From NCBI GenBank assembly GCA_013176395.1, contig JABMLP010000039.1, positions 1 through 64,000 of the forward strand: a stretch of 64,000 nucleotides of DNA, in the 5' to 3' direction. Positions 55,638-64,000 of this stretch are shown in pieces. The stretch is from Venturia oleaginea (taxonomy: Eukaryota; Ascomycota; Dothideomycetes; Venturiales; Venturiaceae). A program made the position numbers and the translations under genes. Position 1 is the stretch's first letter; every line of letters starts with the position of its first letter. The notes under the pieces were generated by a model, which saw nothing but the letters and a program-made list of their open reading frames with translations, searched no databases and was not told the origin of the DNA.

Positions 55638-56813
55638 TCAATGAAAATATGGCGCACAACCTCCCTTCACTTTGGTCCAACACTGATCAAATGCCTCAAC
55701 AATATCATCCGGCAAGGGCCCCTTTTCGAAATTGTTCAAATTCTCCTCGAGCTGCTCCTTGCTACTCGCCCCAATAATGATGGCATCCCCCTTCTCCCTT
55801 CTCAACAACGAATGATGACTGATCCATCTAAGGGCACACTCGGCCTCACTCAACCCATGCTTCTTCGCCGCAGCCCTAAGGATATCAAGCGCGTCAAAGT
55901 AATCTTCTTTCCAATACCTTTTTCGATAATTTGCGCCCTGGTTTCGAGTAGGATCGAAACGGCTTCCGGACTCGTGGTCTTGTTGGCCACGGTGGTAGCG
56001 AGAGGTCAAGTAGCCACCTGCCAAGGGGTTGAATTCGTAGAAGGCTATGTTGTATTTTCGGAGGCAAGGGAAGAGTTCCGGTTCTACGGCTCTGTGAAGG
56101 GCATTGTAGACGCCTTGGTAGGCGACAGGTTTGATCCAACCGTGTTTATCGCAGATCTCGCAGATCTGCGCAACTTCCCATGCAGCGTAGTTGGAGATGC
56201 CGAAGCGGTTAAAGTGTCCTGCAGATGGGATCAAAATTGAACTTTTCGCGAGGTTGTGAAAAGGTACCTTGTTTGTAGAGGTTGTTCACTTCTTCCATGG
56301 TTACTTCATAGGACACGCTTCGGTCTGGAGCGTGGAGTTACCTATATGTATGAGTCTCCGTCTCGGGGTGACAATCTGGAAAGCGTTCACTCATTCATAC
56401 CACATGTCGACTTTGTCGGTTTTGAGCGATTCCAAGCTTCTCTTTAAGGCGATTCTCAGATCCTCTGGACCATGAGTCAAGGTTGTACCAGAGTCATCGC
56501 CTCGTTCGGCACGGGGTGAGAACTTGGTGTCCATGATTAGACCTCTTCTCTGCCAGTCGAGTTGACCGAGATACTGCTCGGAGCTTCCACCTCCATAGAC
56601 CAATGCAGTATCGATCTCATTGTGACCAAACTTTTGGAAAACATCTAGAATTTCGGCGCAATCTTTCAGATGGTGGACACGAACTTGTTCTGCGCCTGTT
56701 GAAATTTATCGGCATCAGCTCGTAGAATTAGTTTGCTGAAGATCAGCGGTACCTTCTTTGCCCAATGTCATGGCACCAAAGACGATTTTAACAGCTGGTT
56801 TTAGGTCCGCCAT
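55638..56813 (-). pseudogene. Aldo/keto reductase (AKR7, aflatoxin-aldehyde reductase type) with a stop
   Basis: Exons 56813-56753, 56695-56401, 56341-56268 and 56218-55638 (introns 57, 59 and 49 bp) give 336 codons. It is a cytosolic NADPH-dependent aldehyde reductase. Seen are KIVFGAMTLGKEG, GHNEIDTALVYGGG (catalytic Asp and Tyr), HAPDRSVSYEVTMEEVN, FNRFGISNYAAWEV, VYNALHRAVE and EFNPLAGGYLTSRY. With these splice sites the codon after MW is TAA, where the family has Tyr in WYLHAPD. One base (TAC or TAT to TAA) breaks an otherwise complete gene. Retaining that intron also hits a stop. Sequencing error cannot be excluded. Confidence 0.75.
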
Positions 56814-57273
56814 TTTTGGTGATAGTCAAACACCTTGGGATTTACTGTATCTGCAGGTGAATATGGTCTGCATATATCTGCTCTTGGCGGGGTTATCGGT
56901 CAAGAAGGCTTAGATCCGAGATGATATGTCATATGCTTTTCCCCTTGATGCTTTGCTTCGTGATAGGAGGTACCTAGCAACATAGCCGGCATCGTGCCGA
57001 TAGCGGTATTTTCGGGCTTCTACAGTACCACGAGCCATGGAGAGTTGTTGATGATGAAAGCCAGAAGTCCTCTGCCTCTTCCGCCCATCGCCGATCTCGC
57101 TCAGCACCCAGCCGAGCCATCTTCATTGTATTGTGACCCGGCAAGAAATTGTTTCCAGGTCAAGTTAATCCCGTCTCTAAGCCGTAGCCTATACACAGGA
57201 TCTACCAGATTCCCTTATCGATATGATATGAGACACCAAAGACATCAATTGACTGAGCAGGAAATTACACACA
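56814..57273. other. Divergent promoter region
   Basis: This is the shared upstream region of the aldo/keto reductase (minus) and the methyltransferase (plus). No motif was assigned. Confidence 0.5.
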
Positions 57274-58209
57274 ATGGCCACTTTCGCGTACACAAATGAC
57301 ACCCTGCAAATTACTTTGGCAAAGAGCTGACTCGACGACAGTAAAAGCACCTTCAATGCCGTCTCCTATGGCGTCTTCCGCCCAACCTATCCACCATCTC
57401 TATACCAGACGGTCCTCGCTTTCCATCGTGGCCCTCGGAATCTCGGCGTGGATCTAGGAACTGGCCCAGGCATCGTCCCTCGCGTACTGGCAAAGGACTT
57501 TAAGCATTTCATCGGCACAGATCCTTCGCCCAACATGATCCAAGAATCGAAAGGCAGCACTCCTTGCTCCAAATACCCAAACGTGGACTATCACGTAGCC
57601 TCGGCTGAATCTCTTCCATTTATCAAGGACCAAAGTGTGGACATTGTCGTCGCGGCACAAGCTGCTCATTGGTTTGACTATGCCAAATTATTCCCGGAAT
57701 TGAAGCGAATAGTTCGGCCAGGTGGCACCTTAGCTTTCTGGGGCTACAAAGATCATGTATATGTTGGTTATCCTGAGGCCAGCAGAATGTTGAAGGAGGT
57801 ATCATACGGCATGGATCCGGCGAAACAGCTCGGATCGTATTGGAGCCAGCCTGGCCGCAGTATTACGCAGAACAAACTCCGTGCAATTAAGCCGCCAGAC
57901 GATGATTGGGACGATATAACAAGAATCGAGTATGAACCTGGGACTACGGGGCCAAAGAGTGGAGCAGGCACGTTGTTTGTGGACAAACGGATGACTGTAG
58001 CCCAAAGTATGGACTACATGCGAACCTGGAGTTCATTTCACGACTGGGAGAAGAAGCACCCAGATGACAAGAAGAGGAGCGACGGTGGATCCGGCGATCT
58101 CATCGATTGGATCTACGACGATATGAAGAAAGCTGAGGGTTGGACAGATGATAATATGATGCTGGATATTGAGTGGGGCAGTGGCCTTCTTTTAGCAAGA
58201 CTGAAGTGA
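57274..58209 (+). CDS. SAM-dependent methyltransferase, TMT1/Crg1-like
   Basis: Exons 57274-57287 and 57342-58209 with a 54 bp GTACAC...CAG intron (branch GCTGAC) give 293 residues beginning MATFAKSTFNAVSYGVFRPT. The first exon codes only four and two thirds residues, so a search from the obvious frame would miss it. Motif I is GVDLGTGPG (40-48), followed by FIGTDPSPNMIQ and FPELKRIVRPGGTLAFWGY. It matches the yeast trans-aconitate methyltransferase/Crg1 group (class I fold). The substrate is unknown. It is divergent from the aldo/keto reductase. Confidence 0.88.
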
Positions 58210-58936
58210 ATTGGTATGTGCTCTCCTTTGTTTCGACATGTTCGCTAGTCGGTCTTTGTTGGCTCGTTGACATATACTCCTGGACTACCTCGTTGGATGG
58301 AGGATTGTGGACTAGTCGTTGGTGAAAAGGGCAATCAGGTAGTCTGATAGGCTCTCACCAATCAGATGGTCAAGACAGGCGATGAGGAGATTCCAAGCAA
58401 AGGGGAGTCGGGAGTCGGGTGATTGCATGGTCAGGGTATTCTATCCCGGTGGAGATGGGTGCGTCTAGCATTTCCGGTCAGTTCCACGCATCAAACAATT
58501 CACCACCGATCTCTTGGCGTGGTATTATAGAACATGTCTTGGCGTGGTATTGTAGAACATTTCTTGGCGTGTTATCATAGAACATGCCCATCTCAGATGA
58601 TAGCATGCATCATCTACTCGTAGCCTACCAATTGTCCTTCCCGAACAAGACTGCATCGGCCTAGCCCGCCGGCGCCAAGACAAGCTGCAAACGGCGACTC
58701 GATCTGGTGCCTGCTGTCACAAGAACCAAGATCCTGACCATGATCATGATCCTGCTCTGATGATGCTCCCTCTTTCCACTGTGTCCCACCATGCCCATGC
58801 GTCATCCTAATCCCAGAGCTGTTCAATTGCGGAGGTTGCTCTGCTGTGTCCATAATGTCCAAGCTTGCAATTAATTTGCCCATATACCTGCCGACAAAGA
58901 CTGTCCTCTATTTCTCAAAAACATCCACCATCTCAA
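58210..58936. repeat. Intergenic with a 25-bp tandem repeat
   Basis: TCTTGGCGTGGTATTATAGA... is repeated three times at 58512-58586 (period 25). The rest is without features; it holds the GH125 promoter. Confidence 0.7.
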
Positions 58937-60562
58937 ATGGCCCTCCGACTTGTTGTTGCCGGCCTTCTGTCGCTGGCTAGCGCTCAATGTCCTGATTACG
59001 TCGAATACGCCAAAGTCAAGGATCATGAACCTAAAAGCACTGGAAAGTATGCCCTGCCATTTCAGAGGCCGGTGGCTGCATGTCGGACGTGGAACAATTC
59101 TGATGTCGAGAGTGAGCTCACTCGAGTCAAGGCCTTGATTACAGATGCAGACCTCTCAAGGCTATTCGAAAATGCTTGGCCGAATACCCTCGGTACGTAA
59201 TGACGGCTACTGTCCATCTCACCGGCAGGACAGCTAACGCCCCGTAGACACTGCTGTCAAATGGCACGGAACTGGCACCAGCGGGGAGGAATTGACCTTC
59301 TTGATCACAGGGGACATCAATGCAATGTGGTTGCGGGACTCTGCGAATCAAATGCAGTCGTACATCTCACTCCTTAGACCCTCTTCCGACAGCACCTCTC
59401 TGGCTTCCTTGTGGCGCGGTGTCATCAATACCCAAGCACGCTACATAACAGTATCTCCATATTGCAACTCCTTCCAGCCGCCGGTAGAGTCCAAGATACC
59501 CTCCTCCCCTGCCAATTCAGGTGACAAAGTCTTTCCGACTTATGATCCAAACTTCGTCTTCGAATGCAAATATGAACTGGATTCCTTGGCCGCATTCCTT
59601 CAAGTCTCTGTAGAATACTACTCGAAGACTCAGGACATTGATTTCTTCGCCAAGTACAAGTGGGTCGAAGCCGTCAAGGCAATCATGAAGGTTGCGAAGG
59701 ATATGCAAACGCCTACCTATGCAGCCAATGGCGCGGTAAATGCCAGTCCATACAGGTTTGAGCGCTCAACCACTTCAGCCACCGAGACTCTCTCCAACAG
59801 CGGAAGCGGCAATCCGGTCCAGAACGGCACGGGTCTGATTCGTTCAGCCTTTAGGCCCTCGGATGATACGACAATATATCAGCTCTTCATTCCAGCCAAC
59901 ATGCAGTTTGCGAGCTACCTTTCCCAGGCTTCCAACATCATGGCTAAATTACCGGGTCAGACTGATCTTGCCAACGAGATGCAGGCCCTAGCCAAGCAGG
60001 TCCAAAACGCCATCTCTCAGCACGGAACCATCCAGCATCCAGTATTCGGTCGCATATACGCCTTCGAGGTCGACGGCTATGCATCATCGACAATCATGGA
60101 CGATGCAAACATCCCCTCGCTTTTGTCGGCACCACTTCTCGGCTATCTCAAGCAGAACGATCAGGTATACCAGAACACTCGAAAGATGATCCTCAGCTCT
60201 CAGAACCCGTATTATATGTTTGGGCCGTTGCTCAACGCCGTAGGCAGTCCTCACACCGGAACTGGAAAATCGTGGCCCATGTCATCGATTGTCAGGATTC
60301 TGACAAGCGACAACTGGGGCGAGATCAGGGGCGAGTTGAGCGCACTTGTGGGCGCAACGGCTGGACTTGGATTGATTCACGAGAGCGTGTCGACTTTTGA
60401 GCCGCAGGATTACACGAGGCCGTGGTATGTTTCCCTTCGTCCTGTGGTCGTGGTGCTTATGCTAATGGTGTTAGGTTCTCTTGGGCGAATGGATTGTTTG
60501 GACAGATGATAATTGATCTGGCGCAGAGGCAGCCGGATGTGTTGAAGCAGAGTTTCCAGTAG
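58937..60562 (+). CDS. GH125 exo-alpha-1,6-mannosidase, secreted
   Basis: Exons 58937-59192, 59248-60424 and 60475-60562 (introns 55 and 50 bp, GT-AG) give 506 residues. A signal peptide ([16 protein letters not shown]) precedes [12 protein letters not shown]125 motifs are [65 protein letters not shown] and, across the last splice, [13 protein letters not shown]. Known family members hydrolyse non-reducing alpha-1,6-mannose, so a role in N-glycan or cell-wall mannan trimming outside the cell is likely. It is complete and intact. Confidence 0.93.
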
Positions 60563-60802
60563 TCTTATGCCTAATCATTATTGACACACCACTGTTTCCT
60601 GCGTGGCGCATTCGATTTACCCGGATGTAATTGATTATCTTGAAAGACCTATCAAGACGTTGACTTCAAACTATTTGTGGCTGATGGTTCTACGTTGCAA
60701 TAAACAGGCTGGATGCGAGCCTCGTGACCATGAATCGCGGAGTGGTACACAATAACAATTCCTTGGCTGTCGATTTGCATGCAACAATAATTCGCTTTCG
60801 AA

Positions 60803-61318
60803 ATGCCTCGTTCCTCCTCCTCCTCCTCCTCCTCCTCCTCCTCCCTCCTTCGCACTGCCGTCCGAGCCTCCTCGCAATGCCAGCCACGTCTTTCGCATCA
60901 CCATTTCACCACGTCAAACCCCCACCGCAATTCCGACCCTCCAAGTGACAAGCCTTTCCCCAGCCGTAAAGAAGAACACGACTACAACTGGGTCCAAGAA
61001 TATGAGTACAGCTGGATCCAAGATGCCGAACTGGACCTCCTCCGAAAACAGAGAGACCTCCTCCCCAAGCCCGCCCTATACATCCTCTTTCGCCAAAAGC
61101 TCGACAGATTCGAGATCGAATCGCGCGAAAAGATCAAGACAAACCCGCTCATGTCTGACAAGGATTTGGAGCTGGTATACAAGTTGAGGGAGAAGTTTAA
61201 CATTGTCGAGGAGACCAATAGACAGAGGGTTAGGCTTTTTGATCCCATTATTGCCGAGACGGCCGAGGAGCATAAGAGGAGATTGGCGAGGCTGCCGAAG
61301 GGGAGAACATTGAATTAG
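60803..61318 (+). CDS. Small mitochondrial protein of unknown function
   Basis: 171 residues, one exon. The N-terminus MPRSSSS... has an 11-Ser run coded by a TCC microsatellite, followed by a basic Arg/Ser stretch with RLSHHHFTTS, typical of a mitochondrial presequence. The body contains WVQEYEYSWIQDAELDLLRKQ and a charged helical C-terminus (VYKLREKFNIVEETNRQR, ending RRLARLPKGRTLN). I do not recognise the family. Confidence 0.65.
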   Translation: MPRSSSSSSSSSSSLLRTAVRASSQCQPRLSHHHFTTSNPHRNSDPPSDKPFPSRKEEHDYNWVQEYEYSWIQDAELDLLRKQRDLLPKPALYILFRQKLDRFEIESREKIKTNPLMSDKDLELVYKLREKFNIVEETNRQRVRLFDPIIAETAEEHKRRLARLPKGRTLN

Positions 61319-61599
61319 AGTCAGAAAGCGATGGCTGAGAAAAGGAGGGAGAAGGAGGGATAGAAGTTGCATTGTGGAGGGACGAGCATTGGGAAAGGAG
61401 TTGCAGGTATCTCTCCCTCCGAGAACAATAGAGTTCGATTGGGGGACAGTGTTTACAAATGTCAAAATAATCATAATAATGATCAGGTTTAACGTGGTAT
61501 GTAATGACGTCTATGCTGTGTGCCCAAAACCTCTGTATATAACAAAATCCCAACTCTCTTGAGATGAAAAGGCCTCTCGGACCTGTCCTGAGCGGAATC
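61319..61599. other. Intergenic
   Basis: 3' region of the preceding gene; nothing else is seen. Confidence 0.5.
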
Positions 61600-61933
61600 T
61601 ATACGGTACGTAAGAGGACTGTTAACGGTCCGGTCCGGTCCCTTCGCTCTCACTTAACTTATCCGTATACCTACTCTTACTATACCCCCTTCTTTACTAC
61701 CCGGGTTATCTATACTACTCTATCGGTATAATTCTTATGATAATAATAATCAGGATTTATTGTTGTATGTAGGGCTAGGTTAAGTCTGTGCCAACATCCT
61801 CTATCTACAAAGAAAAAACCCTCTTTTCGGGGACAAAAACCGTTCTTTTGCTATCCCGGCTGCGGCCCGCGGCATATCCGCGAGTTTTACCATCCTATTC
61901 GTATATATCGAAGCGTTTCCGGGTCAACACTGC

Positions 61934-63215
61934 CTAAGCAGCTTCTCCTAGCTCCCTGGTATCCATTTCAGTCCATTGCCATCCAAGTCCGGGCGTAGTC
62001 CGGTCCCGGTCCGTGGTATTTCCTCGACGCAAGGATCTTGGGACCCTGGGGGCCATCACTTCCGCCCTCTTCCTCCTCCTATCGAGGTAAGACCTACTGT
62101 TATAGTCCTGTGCCTTCCAGCTCCGGCGCCGTTCCGAAGCCCGACCGGTTCTCTGTAACTGCTGCGTTTGCTCTAGCAAGGTATGGGAGTACCGAATTCT
62201 TCAAAAACCACTGGGACGCGGCCTTGCATCCTTCCCTCGTTCCTAGTAGCCCCTTCACCCCTCGAGAGCCTCCCCTGGCGCTGAATAGGCCTCTCCTATT
62301 GAATCTAGTACAGTACGTAAAAATGTGTTCTACCGTCTCTTGCTGCCATCCACATTCGCATTCGGGGGTAATCCCTGGGACATGTATCGATGAGAGCCAG
62401 GACCGGAGTCCTAGCACTTCGACTCGGAGTAGGAACGTTGTATGTGCTTCTACCTTCGTAAGGCCGTCGTATAGCTCAATTGGGGACTTCTCCCATGGCT
62501 CGTTCCAAGTCTTCGCCCTCCGGTTCCGGCCCAGTGCTTCCCATTTTGTACGCCAGATCTCTTCCATCAGCTTCGAGATTTTGCTGGGTAGAACCCGCTT
62601 ATGGATGTTTCCTCCTTTCCTCGAGTTCCTTACTCGGATTGCGTGCCCCGGGTCTCCCGGTGCGGGGTCGCCTCGAAGCCGTCGGGGGCCAGTAGTGCTG
62701 CGTATCTCATTTTACGGTCCGATTTCTTGCGTTGTGATCCTCCTCCTCGGGTAGGGGTTGTCAGGGTTGTTCCGTACGGTAGTAATCCGCCTCCGGCGCC
62801 ACCCGTCAGTATTGATATCCCCGAGGTACTCTCCTTCGGGTGCTGTGTACTCCGGGAGGTCATTGGCTTCCTCCTTCCTCTGGGCATATCTCTTCGCCCG
62901 CTTCTCCGTAGACGTATCTGGCTTACATCTGGCCGTAGGCGGCCTCCCTCGGCTGCCAGCCGGCCGGCGGAGTCTTTCCTCCATCATGATTCCTATCCAC
63001 ATTTTGTTGAGAGCAGCTCTCATCTCTGCTTCTATTGGGTCCTTCTCTACCGAGCCAGTCCTCTCCAGGATAAGCTGTTCTATATACAGGGGTATTGGCT
63101 GGAGGCAGAGCTCTCTTTCCATCGCTGCGAGAGGTGTTCTCTTGTAGGCTCCTTTAGCCATTCGGAGGCACTGCCTTTGAGCTTTCTCTATCCGTTCCAT
63201 TAGCGGCGCTCTCAT
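61934..63215 (-). pseudogene. LINE ORF2 C-terminal part
   Basis: 63215-62712 encodes MRAPLMERIEKAQRQCLRMA and GAYKRTPLAAMERELCLQP, the segment that follows RT in Tad1-clade elements. 62567-62100 encodes the C-terminal domain with ECECGWQQETVEHIFTYC. 62179-61934 continues in another frame to a stop. At least two frameshifts separate them. Confidence 0.8.
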
Positions 63216-63572
63216 AATTGCTCCTCACTGGATGTCGTTTGACCCCTAGACCTGAATGCCATATAGCATAGTCGGCCGCACAACCGCGGTATAGACCATT
63301 CGGCTCTTTCGGAAGCTTGGTCCCCAGTTGACTCCAACTATCCGGCCCATCGCTGCCATCGCTGCTCTTCCCTTAGCCTCTGCTTTCGTTATTTGCGCAT
63401 CCATTTGAGCTGTGGATCAAACCACACGTTGAACAGTCTGAGCTCCTTACTCTCTGGTTTGGTAGAGACTCCATTGATGTTGATAGCAGACTTCATACCC
63501 CCCGGGGAGGCCTCGGGGCTGCCTGGCTGCTTGAAATGCATAAGCTGGTACTTCGTAGGATTGAATGCTGCG
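63216..63572 (-). pseudogene. LINE RT to thumb segment
   Basis: The minus strand reads FNPTKYQLMHFKQPGSPEAS and then KSAININGVSTKPESKELR, followed by FDPQLKW, standard in Tad-like RT after the palm. TAA and other stops interrupt it near 63395. Confidence 0.75.
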
Positions 63573-63748
63573 TGTTATGGGCATGGCCCATGGTTGGTAT
63601 AAGCTAAGAGCCTAAGCCTGATTGAGCCTAGTATAGAGAAAGAACCTCATTGAGGTTCTCTGTTTGTAGATACCTTCACTCCTTAACTGAATCTAAACAA
63701 TCTTTGGCTACGAGTATGCTGCGTCTTTCCAGCTACCGTCCCGTAATA
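63573..63748 (+). repeat. 176-bp solo LTR in the LINE, CTGCG duplication
   Basis: TGTTATGGGCATGG ... CCGTAATA, flanked by CTGCG at 63568-63572 and 63749-63753. It has the same length and the same ends as 45320-45495. Confidence 0.93.
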
Positions 63749-64000
63749 CTGCGCCGTGCCTCCTAGCCCATAGGAGGCACTTCTCGTGGGCCTCGGCTAG
63801 TCGTCTGCAGTTGTCCGCTGCCGAGGGACCCCAGGCTACGAGGTTTGTATCGTTAACGAACCCAAAGCCGATTGTGTTATCTTGAGGGGTAAGGAATTCT
63901 TCGAGGAGCTCGGAGACGAAGAACAGGAAGAGGATAGGGGAGAGAGGGGAGCCCTGGGGGATGCCGGTACGAGCCCGGTACCACTCGCTCTTATATCCCG
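63749..64000 (-). pseudogene. LINE reverse transcriptase palm
   Basis: The minus strand encodes SEWYRARTGIPQGSPLSPIL, FLFFVSELLEEF and FGFVNDTNLVAWG. The metal-binding motif, normally FVDD, reads FVND (AAC for GAC, at 63854-63852), a G-to-A change that should abolish activity. It continues past the window edge. Confidence 0.85.

Larger units (their letters stand above)
61600..64000 (-). mobile_element. Tad-like LINE, 3' part, runs off the window
   Basis: The minus strand carries the RT palm at 64000-63749, the thumb and connection regions at 63560-62712 and the C-terminal zinc-like CECGWQQETVEHIFTYC region near 62340. Below about 61930 is AT-rich 3' untranslated sequence with ATAATAATAAT near 61740. 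The frame is broken many times. It is interrupted by a solo LTR at 63573-63748. The 3' limit is approximate. Confidence 0.8.

Noticed and set aside
60803..60860. Gly- or Glu-rich frames on the minus strand opposite the TCC repeat
   Set aside because: They arise only from the microsatellite that codes the Ser run of the plus-strand gene.
1..64000. tRNA or rRNA genes
   Set aside because: No cloverleaf with intact A and B boxes and no rRNA core was recognised by eye; a tRNAscan run would be decisive.

Overview
The window comes from a filamentous ascomycete fungus (Pezizomycotina; Leotiomycetes is a guess that the sequence alone cannot prove). The evidence is 46-60 bp GT-AG introns, a GH125 exo-mannosidase, a TRI12-type MFS transporter, a Bot1-type mitoribosomal protein, HeLo and OrsD-type proteins, and fungal Ty3, Ty1/copia, pogo, Tad-like LINE and tyrosine-recombinase retroelements. 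Many inactivating changes in the mobile elements are transitions, as repeat-induced point mutation (RIP) would leave, but this was not tested statistically.

Layout. 1-24.8 kb is a graveyard of nested transposons. Two Ty3/gypsy copies of one family (A, 2-5262, minus; B, 14125-19798, plus) lack both the gag capsid region and the integrase core, and carry a Tf1-like self-priming signal. Copy B sits inside a Ty1/copia element (10871-22156, minus) with a perfect ATAGC target duplication, and copy B itself carries a solo LTR with a GTACA duplication. Between A and the copia element lie a gag fragment of another element, a chromodomain gypsy pol remnant and a pogo fragment. 24.8-29.7 kb is a DIRS-like tyrosine-recombinase retrotransposon (gag, RT/RNase H, overlapping recombinase). 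30.4-32.2 kb is a full-length but frameshifted pogo element with CCHC-tailed transposase.

32.2-43.7 kb is a gene-poor accessory stretch: a beta-lactamase-fold pseudogene with two adjacent stops, a two-exon secreted protein of unknown family, a TRI12-like transporter, a decayed hypothetical gene and a truncated OrsD-type gene. 43.7-46.5 kb holds four mobile elements nested one in another, with target duplications at three of the junctions.

46.5-61.3 kb is an ordinary gene block: a 1369-residue HeLo-like/pseudokinase/IQ/trypsin-like fusion protein, mitoribosomal mS35, RIO1 kinase, an AKR7-type aldo/keto reductase with a stop at a splice junction, a SAM methyltransferase, the GH125 mannosidase and a small mitochondrial protein. 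61.6 kb to the end is a minus-strand Tad-like LINE carrying a solo LTR.

The genes do not form one pathway. The most interesting protein is the HeLo-pseudokinase-protease fusion, whose domain order suggests a fungal cell-death or heterokaryon-incompatibility type signalling protein. The most interesting structural features are the self-priming non-autonomous gypsy family and the nested solo LTRs that allow relative dating.
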